Virus record (IMG/VR): IMGVR_UViG_3300005337_000014
Coordinates: 1 to 39,397 of that record
Length of the DNA: 39,397 bases
Strand: one strand, 5' to 3'
Source of the DNA: a virus
The notes under the pieces were generated by a model, which made no database searches, had not been told where the DNA came from, and worked only from the letters and a program-made list of their open reading frames with translations. Positions 14,864 through 21,425 of this stretch are shown in pieces; positions within the stretch are counted from its first letter, which is position 1; every line of letters begins with the position of its first letter. A program made the position numbers and the translations under genes.

Positions 14864-15423
14864 TCCGCGTGCGTGTTGGTTCGTGTCGGATTTGTCGGGC
14901 TCACACCATAGGTGTATTTCGTCGACGCCGTGAATCTCGGCTCACCGGGCAAATACGCCGGCCCGCGTGCTGACGATTTTATCGTGACAGTCGCAGGGAA
15001 TGCGGGTTTCTGCTTCGGTGTTACCTTGTAATCTCTCGGTTGTTTCTTCGGAAGCTTCCTCACAGCCAGCCCGGCCGCAATGTCCTCCTCGCGCTTCTTC
15101 GCCCGATAGTCCGCCAGGCGCTTGTTGCGCTTCTCGTTCCACTCCGGGCTCAGCTTGCGCTTTTCGTGCTTCTTGCGGTTCAGGATCGACTTGCGCAGCT
15201 TCACGTCTGCAGCCCATGCCGCTTGAGCCTTGATATGAGCCGCCTCGTCCGTGTGGTAGTGAGCGCCGTTCGAGCACTTGAAGCTCAGAACCTTGCCAGC
15301 CTTGCGCAGGGCGTACGCAGCAGCAGAGACAGCCCGTTGCGTGTGGCCGAGTGCCGTGAGGTCGGCTGTCATGGCGCCTCCGTCACGGGCTGCGAGCTGA
15401 AGGATTGTTTCGGTGAGAGTCAT
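14860..15423 (-). CDS. Winged-helix-like DNA-binding protein with long basic tail
   Basis: The start at ATG 15423 overlaps the upstream stop as ATGA. The 187-residue product has an N-terminal winged-helix-like domain (about residues 1-60: LTETILQLAARDGGAMTADL, then a recognition-like helix QRAVSAAAYALRKAGKV), followed by a very basic helical stretch (KLRKSILNRKKHEKRKLS, then RNKRLADYRAKKREED) and a Pro/Thr-rich tail. It probably binds DNA or RNA; related phage proteins are uncharacterised. Confidence 0.7.
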   Translation of the reverse strand: MTLTETILQLAARDGGAMTADLTALGHTQRAVSAAAYALRKAGKVLSFKCSNGAHYHTDEAAHIKAQAAWAADVKLRKSILNRKKHEKRKLSPEWNEKRNKRLADYRAKKREEDIAAGLAVRKLPKKQPRDYKVTPKQKPAFPATVTIKSSARGPAYLPGEPRFTASTKYTYGVSPTNPTRTNTHAE

Positions 15424-15632
15424 TTCGGAGCCCTCGCAAGTCCGCGCCATGCCTTTTCTTGGGCGGCACCTTGATTCCATCGTCTGTTCCGGCTCGCCTC
15501 TTCGATGGAGCCGTTCTGATTCGACCACTCCTTGCCATCGAACCATGCATAGCCATCGCCGAACCAGCTCGTCCGGTAAACGCCCTTGCGCTTTGGCTTC
15601 ACCCACGGATCAAACCACGGTGTCAGTTTCAT
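15420..15632 (-). CDS. Small unknown Trp-rich protein
   Basis: The 70-residue product has ATGA overlaps at both ends. It is rich in Trp (WFDPW, SWFGDGYAWFDGKEW, RRWNQGAAQEKAW), with the GYAWFDG-x-EW pattern seen in a common unnamed phage family. No function is assigned. Confidence 0.7.
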   Translation of the reverse strand: MKLTPWFDPWVKPKRKGVYRTSWFGDGYAWFDGKEWSNQNGSIEEASRNRRWNQGAAQEKAWRGLARAPK

Positions 15633-15934
15633 TCCACCCTCCGAACAACGTCATACACCGGCTGATTGAGCTGGAAGCCCTCCGGTACAGGCAGCCAGAT
15701 TGGGCGATTGCCCGTTCCTTCGTTTGCGTTGAAAACTGCTCCGACAACCATCGACCGCTGCAGAAAGTTGCGTAGATCCGTCAGACTCCCAAGCCCGAGC
15801 TTCGTGGCGATGATCTTGCTGTGGTTGTCGATGGTGCTGCCTCGGACTCCACAGATGCGAGCGATCTCCTTGCTTCGCTTGCCGGCACCGATCAAGTCGG
15901 CGATCTGCTGCTGGCGGCTTGTGAGGCCATTCAT
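15629..15934 (-). CDS. LuxR-type HTH regulator, DNA-binding domain only
   Basis: The first 58 residues of this 101-residue protein form a LuxR/GerE-type HTH: LTSRQQQIADLIGAGKRSKE, then IARICGVRGSTIDNHSKII, then ATKLGLGSLTDLRNF. The usual N-terminal sensory or receiver domain is absent; a C-terminal beta-like stretch replaces it. It is likely a transcription regulator that binds without a signal domain. ATGA overlaps with both neighbours place it within the long leftward operon. Confidence 0.82.
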   Translation of the reverse strand: MNGLTSRQQQIADLIGAGKRSKEIARICGVRGSTIDNHSKIIATKLGLGSLTDLRNFLQRSMVVGAVFNANEGTGNRPIWLPVPEGFQLNQPVYDVVRRVE

Positions 15935-16131
15935 TCGTCAATCTCCGCATAGGACATGATTGCAGGCTTGCGCAAGCTCCACGTGAGGCTCCGTGGGTAG
16001 TAGCCGTCCATGTAGCCACGCTGCCATTCGGATTCGACTTTCTCGGGGCGCACGCCCATGCGGGCTTGGTTGCGCTCCTCGAAGGCCTTGCGCTCGCCGG
16101 CTGAGAAGCCGCGTTCATAGTCGGTTGTCAC
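15931..16131 (-). CDS. Small unknown protein
   Basis: The 66-residue product starts at GTG 16131 in a GTGA overlap. It opens with TTDYERGFSAGERKAFEERN and has a second GY-type motif (EWQRGYMDGYYPRSLTW), the charged G-x-x-A/D-G repeats of a common phage accessory family. Function unknown. Confidence 0.7.
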   Translation of the reverse strand: MTTDYERGFSAGERKAFEERNQARMGVRPEKVESEWQRGYMDGYYPRSLTWSLRKPAIMSYAEIDE

Positions 16132-16406
16132 GAAATCTCACCACGGATGACGCGAACCGGAAACCCGAACTGCCTCAGAAGCTCATCGCTCCAGATTTCG
16201 AGGTCTTCGGACATGATGCTGCGGCCGTGCTCGTAAAGCTCCGTCCATCGCCGAGTCGGCCACGCACCGACTGAGTCAGGGTCCCATCCAAGGGCTTGCG
16301 CCTCGGAATATTGGAAATCCTCAAACCCCATGAGCAGCGCCAGACCATCCGGACTGCTCCAGATGAAGTCCTGTTCGCTCTTGCTCAGCTTGTTGTCGGT
16401 GCTCAT
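16128..16406 (-). CDS. Small acidic unknown protein
   Basis: The 92-residue product is acidic and aromatic (SPDGLALLMGFEDFQYSEA, then WDPDSVGAWPTRRWTELYEH). No family recognised. It follows a 17-base gap after the upstream gene and overlaps the next start by GTGA. Confidence 0.7.
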   Translation of the reverse strand: MSTDNKLSKSEQDFIWSSPDGLALLMGFEDFQYSEAQALGWDPDSVGAWPTRRWTELYEHGRSIMSEDLEIWSDELLRQFGFPVRVIRGEIS

Positions 16407-16423
16407 GCTTTCCTTTCAGTAGC

Positions 16424-16660
16424 TCACGCTACGGGGTTGATTTGTGCGTCGATGGCTGCATCCAGCTCGTCAGGAGTGCACCAGTAGCGGAATTCCATCA
16501 GCGACCGCTGTTCGTTGCGAAGGATGCTGCGACCTCCGATGTCAGGGAGCTTCGACAACTGGCGCTCCACGATGCCGCTTGTGAGCCATCGATACCGTGC
16601 GGCGTCACGCTCCATTGCCTCAAGGCTGGATTCGAGCTTTGTCAGTTCTTCGTCGTTCAT
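16424..16660 (-). CDS. Small unknown protein of the RYRWL-containing phage family
   Basis: The 78-residue product has an N-terminal coiled coil (LTKLESSLEAMERDAARYRW) and ends with an acidic helix (TPDELDAAIDAQI). The ERDAARYRWL...DELDAAID layout is shared with the protein at 20084-20371 and is widespread in phages without an assigned role. It follows the replication-type gene after 8 bases. Confidence 0.72.
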   Translation of the reverse strand: MNDEELTKLESSLEAMERDAARYRWLTSGIVERQLSKLPDIGGRSILRNEQRSLMEFRYWCTPDELDAAIDAQINPVA

Positions 16661-16668
16661 CTCTCACC

Positions 16669-17076
16669 TCACGCTACACGTTTCAGGACTGATTGCCGGG
16701 CTTCCGCCAGGCGCTTCCGGGTTGCCTCTTTGGACGCTTCGTCTTGAACAGGGATCGGCGCTGAGTGCTCCTCGATCCACTTCCGGCTGCTCTCGATTGC
16801 CTTGCTCTCGACTGGCTCAGGGATGTCTGCCCCGTCCCATCGCTGTTGGTTCAGGTAGACGAGCGGGGCCGGAATGAACGCGCCACCGTCCTTCAACCAA
16901 TCGGCCGTTGTCTTGAGCCAAGCTACGTGCTTCAGGATCGTGTCTGCCTGCGTGTCGTGGTAGCGCTTGAGCCAGACTTTCAGGCACGCAGACTTGCCTC
17001 CCTTGCGGCTGTAGCGGCCTTGGTTGCGGGGCCAGATTGACCAGAAGTTGTCGAATGGGGTCGCGGCGTCATCCAC
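16669..17076 (-). CDS. Replisome-organiser-like C-terminal domain protein
   Basis: The 135-residue protein matches the C-terminal domain found in phage replication initiation or helicase-loading proteins: FDNFWSIWPRNQGRYSRKGG, then ACLKVWLKRYHDTQADTIL, then FIPAPLVYLNQQRWDG. The DNA-binding N-terminal half of complete replisome organisers is absent. It may recruit the host helicase to phage DNA (inference). It is the only replication-initiation candidate in the genome and overlaps the upstream gene by 8 bases. Confidence 0.72.
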   Translation of the reverse strand: MDDAATPFDNFWSIWPRNQGRYSRKGGKSACLKVWLKRYHDTQADTILKHVAWLKTTADWLKDGGAFIPAPLVYLNQQRWDGADIPEPVESKAIESSRKWIEEHSAPIPVQDEASKEATRKRLAEARQSVLKRVA

Positions 17077-17527
17077 GGAGATCCTCCAGAGTCAGAGCTT
17101 TCCGCACAGGAGGCGTCTTGTCATCCTCTCCCGCCCATGTGGTCTTTCTCTTTCTGCGTCGCGTCTCGCACTCTATGCAGTGGTCCGTCCCGGCAGTCCC
17201 GAGCCACCGAAGGATATGACTCCGACCTTCATAATTTCCGCAGTCGCATCGCACAACCCAGCGACCACTGGCGTTTTTACCGGTCGGCTGGTCTTCTGCA
17301 AATCCGACAATCGTCAGTCGATCACGGCGGCGACCGACCAGGTTGCGAAGCTCTTTCGGGGCCGCCTTAGGAAGCTCTTTCGTTCGCAACACCTCGGCTG
17401 AGAAGGCGTTGTCATCCCATACTCTCGGGAGCGGTCGCCACTGGTTTTCAGGCTTCGCCTTCTTGATGACTCGGGCAGCAACCCGATCGATCGGCAAATG
17501 GTTCTGCAAAAGCTTCACTCTTTCCAT
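17069..17527 (-). CDS. Zinc-ribbon-containing unknown protein
   Basis: The 152-residue product ends in a region with four Cys that could bind zinc (VVRCDCGNYEGRSHILRW, then TDHCIECETRRRKRK, about residues 92-125), preceded by a beta-turn block (GRRRDRLTIVGFAED). Proteins with this RC-x-CG-x-YE...C-x-x-C pattern are common in phage genomes and probably bind nucleic acid. It sits directly before the replisome-organiser-like gene. Confidence 0.72.
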   Translation of the reverse strand: MERVKLLQNHLPIDRVAARVIKKAKPENQWRPLPRVWDDNAFSAEVLRTKELPKAAPKELRNLVGRRRDRLTIVGFAEDQPTGKNASGRWVVRCDCGNYEGRSHILRWLGTAGTDHCIECETRRRKRKTTWAGEDDKTPPVRKALTLEDLRG

Positions 17528-17530
17528 GAA

Positions 17531-17809
17531 TCACGCCTCCTCAGTCGGGTTCAGGATGGCGCGCAGCTCCCCCATGATGCGTTCCGCCTGCTTCGCATCT
17601 CCGGGGCTGGGCGTCGTGATCTCGGCGAACTGCAGGAGATGCAGCAGGTCGGCAATCCTCCACCGGATTGCTAGCAAGATCCGATACTCACTGTTCATCT
17701 CCGGTGTCTCAACTACCTTTTCGCACCGACACCAACGACCCGAAAGATGATGAAAGCCAAGGCTCAGCGACCTCATGCCGCCACACTTTTCGCATGGGGC
17801 CGCAATCAT
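17531..17809 (-). CDS. Small protein with N-terminal Cys cluster
   Basis: The start at ATG 17809 overlaps the upstream stop as ATGA. The 92-residue product opens with a putative zinc knuckle (PCEKCGG, then HHLSGRWCRCE) and continues as helices. No family assignment. A 3-base gap separates it from the next gene. Confidence 0.65.
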   Translation of the reverse strand: MIAAPCEKCGGMRSLSLGFHHLSGRWCRCEKVVETPEMNSEYRILLAIRWRIADLLHLLQFAEITTPSPGDAKQAERIMGELRAILNPTEEA

Positions 17810-18096
17810 TGCGCAACCGCCTCGGCGCAATCAACCGGCTGCGACCAGTCCCTGACGTAGTCGAGCGCGGTCTTCACCTGTTCTGCCGAGGCAAATCCGA
17901 TCACCTCGCCGTCGCGCTCCACCTCTTCCCATGTGTAGTTGTCGTGAAACCACGTGTGGGTTTCGTCTTCCCGCATCTCGGGCGGCTCATCACCCTCCTG
18001 AGCGCAATAGGCGGCGTAATCGGCATGCACCTTCTCGATTGGTACGAAGTAGATCCGACCGCATGGCGCCTTGATCTTGTAGCCTTTGATATCCAT
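17806..18096 (-). CDS. Small unknown acidic protein
   Basis: ATG 18096 overlaps the upstream stop as TGATG; a GTG at 18099 is an alternative. The 96-residue product has a beta-rich first half (IKGYKIKAPCGRIYFVPIEK) and an acidic region (EGDEPPEMREDETHTWFHDN). No family recognised. Confidence 0.7.
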   Translation of the reverse strand: MDIKGYKIKAPCGRIYFVPIEKVHADYAAYCAQEGDEPPEMREDETHTWFHDNYTWEEVERDGEVIGFASAEQVKTALDYVRDWSQPVDCAEAVAQ

Positions 18097-18329
18097 CACT
18101 TAGCCTGCCTTTCTCTGTCAGCCTTCCATGCAGCCTCTAGCGTCTGTTGCGTCGGAGCCTGCATGTAGGCACGCCAACGCCAGTTGTATTCTGCTTCGTT
18201 GATGGAGTGCATCAGTCGTTGCATGTCAGCATCGACAGCGTCAGGCTTCATCGTGAAAAATTCGATGATCTGCTTCACTAGCCTATAGACAATGAAACCG
18301 CCAAAAAACAAGATCACTGCATCGATCAT
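18096..18329 (-). CDS. Small membrane-anchored unknown protein
   Basis: ATG 18329 overlaps the upstream stop as ATGA. The 77-residue product starts with one membrane-like segment (IDAVILFFGGFIVYRLVKQI) followed by a soluble helical tail. Function unknown. Confidence 0.68.
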   Translation of the reverse strand: MIDAVILFFGGFIVYRLVKQIIEFFTMKPDAVDADMQRLMHSINEAEYNWRWRAYMQAPTQQTLEAAWKADRERQAK

Positions 18330-18505
18330 GCTTGCTCCAGTAGTTGACTGACGCGCATGCATTCCGCTTCAGCTTCTTGCATTCGCTCCCACACATTGGG
18401 GCTGATGTAGCCTTGACGGATGACGTTTTCGACGCACTCGTCAGCAAGTCTCAGCGCTTTGTCGTGTGCTTCAAGATGCATCCGTAGGAGTTCAAGTCTG
18501 TCCAT
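18326..18505 (-). CDS. Small helical protein, tandem paralogue 2
   Basis: The 59-residue product (LELLRMHLEAHDKALRLADE, then ECVENVIRQGYISPNVWERM) aligns to the upstream 66-residue protein: over 38 ungapped residues about 10 are identical, including Cys, Val, Tyr and Glu positions. The two are likely a tandem duplication. The genes overlap by 14 bases. Confidence 0.68.
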   Translation of the reverse strand: MDRLELLRMHLEAHDKALRLADECVENVIRQGYISPNVWERMQEAEAECMRVSQLLEQA

Positions 18506-18692
18506 GTTTTTCCATGCTCCGATTGGCCGATATGCACTCTTCAAGCTTTTCTAGAAGTTGTTCATGCAAACCGTTGTCAACATAGCTGTTTAGCATGACC
18601 CTGCTCACACAGTGAGATGCGATTTCGTGCAGCTCTAGATGAAGGTCTAGAAGATGGTTCCAGTTCGCGTCTGGCTCTAGAGGATGCGTCAT
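18492..18692 (-). CDS. Small helical protein, tandem paralogue 1
   Basis: ATG 18692 overlaps the upstream stop as ATGA. The 66-residue product (LLDLHLELHEIASHCVSRVM, then YVDNGLHEQLLEKLEECISA) is the homologue of the next gene's product. Both have a short helix-turn-helix shape with two matching Cys residues. Function unknown. Confidence 0.68.
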   Translation of the reverse strand: MTHPLEPDANWNHLLDLHLELHEIASHCVSRVMLNSYVDNGLHEQLLEKLEECISANRSMEKHGQT

Positions 18693-18940
18693 TTTTTCTC
18701 CAGTTGAAGCGTATCGCCTTGGAAGCTGATCCAGTGATCGCAGCATGAACTGTGATTTGTGATGAAGTCACCTGCAGTGCACGTCGCCTGGAGAATGACG
18801 AGGAATTTCTCACCGTTTGCCGCCGTCTGTTGGCGATGCTCCTTCGGCTTGAAGTGGACACAGTTACCGCAGTGCGGAGGGCTCTCTTCGAAGCCCATTT
18901 CGCGTTTTGTGTATTTGCGCTGACCTTTTGTCATGCTCAT
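18689..18940 (-). CDS. Cys-rich small protein, probable metal binding
   Basis: The 83-residue product has a Cys pattern CGNCVHF...CTAGDF...SCCDHWISF, which fits a small zinc- or iron-binding fold seen in unnamed phage proteins. The N-terminus is basic (TKGQRKYTKREMG). ATG 18940 overlaps the upstream frame's stop as ATGA; ATG 18934 is an alternative start. Confidence 0.7.
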   Translation of the reverse strand: MSMTKGQRKYTKREMGFEESPPHCGNCVHFKPKEHRQQTAANGEKFLVILQATCTAGDFITNHSSCCDHWISFQGDTLQLEKK

Positions 18941-19206
18941 CTCTTATCCTCATGCTTCTTGGTGATCGGTTGAGGGGCGAAGCAAAGCCAACCCTGTATG
19001 AGTTGTCTAAGCTTCTCTGCTTCCCGGAGCCACGGCATCGGGGCATCGAACAGGTCGATCCAAAGCGCCTGTCTTGCGATCCTTCTGCCAGCTTGGACTG
19101 ACACCCAACGGGCGACCACATTCCGCCAAAACCCGTCCAACAGCCTGTTGCCATGTGCTGCGTAGCTTCCCGGCCATGTCGTCCAACACGGGAGCCAAGA
19201 ACGCAA
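18937..19206 (-). CDS. Doubtful open frame downstream of the pseudoknot element
   Basis: An 89-codon frame opens at TTG 19206, directly after the structured element, and ends in an ATGA overlap with the Cys-rich gene. The overlap suggests the end of this frame was once a real gene, but the start is weak and an alternative ATG at 19038 would give only 33 residues. A competing 111-codon frame (GTG 19342 to 19007) crosses the structured element. The region may be the remnant of a gene whose 5' part was replaced by the element. Confidence 0.35.
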   Translation of the reverse strand: MRSWLPCWTTWPGSYAAHGNRLLDGFWRNVVARWVSVQAGRRIARQALWIDLFDAPMPWLREAEKLRQLIQGWLCFAPQPITKKHEDKR

Positions 19207-19207
19207 A

Positions 19208-19310
19208 AGCCCTCAATCTGCTGCGTTCCGTGCTGGCGAGCGAAGGGACTTTCGTCCCACGGAGCGCATGAGATTGAGGGCTCATGACTTTTGTCCTACG
19301 CTCGCCAGCA
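19208..19310 (-). ncRNA. Pseudoknot-capable structured element
   Basis: On the minus strand two perfect 12-bp inverted repeats interleave: TGCTGGCGAGCG (19310-19299) with its complement at 19242-19231, and AGCCCTCAATCT (19282-19271) with its complement at 19219-19208. This order (B-A-B'-A') is an H-type pseudoknot. Inside the A stem are a second stem of about 11 bp (19268-19258 with 19232-19222, one G-U) and a 5-bp hairpin with a GAAA tetraloop (GGGAC-GAAA-GTCCC, 19258-19245). The A' strand is followed by TTTT, as in an intrinsic terminator. B' and the inner stem share two bases, so some pairings may be alternative states. No family recognised; a mobile palindromic DNA element is the main alternative. 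Confidence 0.6.
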
Positions 19311-19356
19311 TTGGATGTAAGAAGCATAGTCGATGTAGGCACAGTCTTGCAAGATG

Positions 19357-19764
19357 TCAGTTGGAGAAATTTCCGGCACTTTTACCGGATTGATCAGTGT
19401 GCCCGGCCTCGACTGGCTTGATGTCGATCCGCGTTGAGGAAAGAGCACTTCCGACGAAGAACTTGTGGTCGTACTGCCAAGCATGCATGGCGCCTGAACG
19501 GAAGCAGCAGTCCATCCTCATCTGACCATACGGGCGACCGGCGCAGACGTATGGAGCAGGAGACACCCATTCGATGTCGTCAGGAGCCGCCGCGATCTCG
19601 ACTGGCTTGCCTTTATTGACGCCGATCACATAGATGATTCCCCACCCGCTGTCGTGCTTCCGGCGACTGTGCAGCAGCATGATTGAGTCGTAGTTGCTTG
19701 AGGATTGCCAGTTGCGGGTCGGCAGCGCCAACAGTTCCGCTCGGCTGATTTCATTGAGGCTCAT
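19357..19764 (-). CDS. Unknown protein with Cys and aromatic residues
   Basis: The 135-residue product has a globular alpha/beta look (NYDSIMLLHSRRKHDSGWGI, then IYVIGVNKGKPVEIAAAPDD, then MRMDCCFRSGAMHAWQYDHK). I do not recognise the family. It starts 11 bases after the upstream gene with AAGGA before the ATG. Its stop is followed by about 400 bases that hold the pseudoknot element. Confidence 0.72.
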   Translation of the reverse strand: MSLNEISRAELLALPTRNWQSSSNYDSIMLLHSRRKHDSGWGIIYVIGVNKGKPVEIAAAPDDIEWVSPAPYVCAGRPYGQMRMDCCFRSGAMHAWQYDHKFFVGSALSSTRIDIKPVEAGHTDQSGKSAGNFSN

Positions 19765-19775
19765 GTCATGTCCTT

Positions 19776-20087
19776 TCAGAGACGTAGGGAGCGGCCAAAA
19801 TCTTCCGCTGATTGCCGAAGGCTGTTGGATGCGTCGTTTGACTGGATGATCCAGTAGCAGACCTCCCGGACTGCCAGGCGCGCGTCAGGACGGCTCGCAA
19901 ACCAGTTGGAAAGCTCGCGGCAGTCGTCCTGCAGCAGCCCGGCCGGCCATCCGGTTTTGCCGCCCTGCTCATCCGCCTCCAGAACGCGCTGAATCGGCTC
20001 CAGAAGCTCCGAAACAGCCTCCGGGGTGATTTGGTAGGCCAGCGTCGTGCGGACGTGCTGGAGGGCCTGTAAAGCGGATTGCTTCAT
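19776..20087 (-). CDS. Unknown helical protein
   Basis: The 103-residue product is mostly helical (ALQALQHVRTTLAYQI, then VSELLEPIQRVLEADEQGG, then CRELSNWFASRPDARLAVRE). ATG 20087 overlaps the upstream stop as ATGA. No family recognised. Confidence 0.7.
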   Translation of the reverse strand: MKQSALQALQHVRTTLAYQITPEAVSELLEPIQRVLEADEQGGKTGWPAGLLQDDCRELSNWFASRPDARLAVREVCYWIIQSNDASNSLRQSAEDFGRSLRL

Positions 20088-20371
20088 GCTTTCCTCGCTT
20101 GGTCGATGGCTTCATCCATAGCTTTGCTGCTGTCTTCGTCGTTGTTAAGCGGCCGGCCATCGAATGGAACGTGAATGGTGAAGAAATTGCCGCCTGAGTT
20201 TCTATTCCGCGTGTAGTCAAAGTTGATCTCGCCGGGCGCCTTGTCTCGCATCCAGTGATACCGTTCGGCATCGTCCAGCACGCGCTCAAGTTGAGATGGA
20301 TTGAAGGGGGCGCTACGCCCTTTCTTGCCCGCCTTGAGAAGCTCTCGCAGGGCTTTGATGTCTTCGTTCAC
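20084..20371 (-). CDS. Unknown protein of the ERYHWMRD phage family
   Basis: The 95-residue product starts at GTG 20371 (GTGA overlap). It has a helix, then LDDAERYHWMRDKAPGEINF, an FTIHVPF strand, and a final acidic helix (MDEAIDQARKA). This AERYRWLRD...DAAIDxA pattern is widespread in phages of Proteobacteria and has no assigned role; it is also seen in the gene at 16424-16660. Confidence 0.75.
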   Translation of the reverse strand: MNEDIKALRELLKAGKKGRSAPFNPSQLERVLDDAERYHWMRDKAPGEINFDYTRNRNSGGNFFTIHVPFDGRPLNNDEDSSKAMDEAIDQARKA

Positions 20372-20568
20372 TTGATCTCCTCAATCAGTTTCTTCGTCTG
20401 CACCCAGGCATTGATTTCCTGTACCGCTTCGTTCGCCGTCACTGCAGCCTGCAGGCGCAAGAGCGTTACTTCCGCGGTCGGCTCCTCCTTCGTGAGACGG
20501 TTCAGGATCTTGATCTGGCGGTTGAACTTCTCTAGGCTGATGTCGAGAGGGGTGGGCGCTTGTGTCAT
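20368..20568 (-). CDS. Small unknown coiled-coil protein
   Basis: ATG 20568 overlaps the lipoprotein gene's stop as ATGA. The 66-residue product is helical (ISLEKFNRQIKILNRLTKEE, then LLRLQAAVTANEAVQEI). No family recognised. Confidence 0.68.
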   Translation of the reverse strand: MTQAPTPLDISLEKFNRQIKILNRLTKEEPTAEVTLLRLQAAVTANEAVQEINAWVQTKKLIEEIK

Positions 20569-20765
20569 GGCTTCATCCGCGCGCACAGAGGATCGGAGTC
20601 CGGCTGGCGCTTGATGAAAGACACGTCACCCACTCCGGGGCGAACAAAGAGGGCCTCGCCAGCAAGTGAGCAGACGACACGGTTATCCGCCGACCCGAGA
20701 TCGGGCGAGCTTCTGCCGCAGCCAGCCATGGCGAGTGCGGCGACGATGATTGCGATTGATTTCAC
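20565..20765 (-). CDS. Small predicted lipoprotein
   Basis: The start is GTG 20765, overlapping the upstream stop as GTGA. The 66-residue product has a lipoprotein signal: hydrophobic core (IAIIVAALAM) followed by a lipobox ending AGC, then a short Ser/Asp-rich linker and a small domain with two Cys (VCSLAGE, PLCARM). It would be exported and lipidated. Phage lipoproteins of this size can act in superinfection exclusion or be o-spanin-like, but it is distant from the lysis genes. Confidence 0.72.
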   Translation of the reverse strand: MKSIAIIVAALAMAGCGRSSPDLGSADNRVVCSLAGEALFVRPGVGDVSFIKRQPDSDPLCARMKP

Positions 20766-21046
20766 TTGAATCTCTCCATGCTTGAAAGAGCTGCAGTCAG
20801 CTCGGGTACGGTGGCGCGGACCTTCTTCGCCGTTGCCATCGCAGACTTCATCGCAGCAACCCATTCGCGAGTTGTCTGGATAGATCCGTTCTGAACGCAT
20901 GCAGGAGGCTTGCGGCACAGGACGCCGATGCGAAGGCAAAGCTCGGCTTTCTCTTCGGCGATGGTGGGGCGAAGATTCTTGACGTCCTTGAACTGCTTGC
21001 GCTCCGGTTCCGGCAGTCCGCCGATCATGTCGATTTGCTTGCTCAC
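20762..21046 (-). CDS. Unknown protein of the leftward chain
   Basis: The 94-residue product starts at GTG 21046 (GTGA overlap). It has a charged N-terminus (PEPERKQFKDVKNLRP), a Cys-containing middle and a C-terminal coiled helix (AMATAKKVRATVPELTAAL). No family recognised. Confidence 0.68.
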   Translation of the reverse strand: MSKQIDMIGGLPEPERKQFKDVKNLRPTIAEEKAELCLRIGVLCRKPPACVQNGSIQTTREWVAAMKSAMATAKKVRATVPELTAALSSMERFK

Positions 21047-21264
21047 AGTATTCTCCCTTTCACCTGATAGAACCAGTCTCGGATTTCCTTCGGCGGATTG
21101 GAGGACCTAAGCCATGACAGAACAAGCGGCATGTCAACGATGTCCGACATGGACACGATGGCGCCTATGTCTTCTTGACCGCGACCCTCCAGTTCCTCGA
21201 TGAGTCCATCGGTGTCGATCTCTGATAGATCGATCTCAACATCAGTGTTGACTGTGACCTTCAC
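21043..21264 (-). CDS. Small acidic unknown protein
   Basis: The start is GTG 21264 in a GTGA overlap. The 73-residue product opens KVTVNTDVEIDLSEIDTDGL, a strand followed by an acidic helix, a pattern common in phage accessory genes, and continues with a helical C-terminal half (VLSWLRSSNPPKEIRDWF). Function unknown. Confidence 0.7.
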   Translation of the reverse strand: MKVTVNTDVEIDLSEIDTDGLIEELEGRGQEDIGAIVSMSDIVDMPLVLSWLRSSNPPKEIRDWFYQVKGRIL

Positions 21265-21425
21265 TTGACGGCCTCCGCGTGTTGCACACTCCAGTCAGCC
21301 ATTGAGTCGGCTCCATCCCAATGGTCCCGCTCGTTGTAGACGAAGTGAGGCGCTTCGGGATGCTCTACGGGCTTGGCTTCTGCCTTTGCGAGGAGCTGTG
21401 CTGCGAGGCTGTGAAGGGTCAGCAT
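21261..21425 (-). CDS. Short unknown protein (54 residues)
   Basis: This frame was found by following junctions: its ATG at 21425 is interlocked with the upstream stop and its stop overlaps the next start as GTGA. The product begins LTLHSLAAQLLAKAEAKPV and has an aromatic, acidic end (FVYNERDHWDGADSMADW). Function unknown. Confidence 0.6.
   Translation of the reverse strand: MLTLHSLAAQLLAKAEAKPVEHPEAPHFVYNERDHWDGADSMADWSVQHAEAVK

Noticed and set aside
19258-19310. Hammerhead-ribozyme core in the structured element (GTC-ATGAG ... GACGAAAGTC)
   Set aside because: The conserved CUGAUGA core is not present (essential G and C positions differ) and the stem order does not fit.
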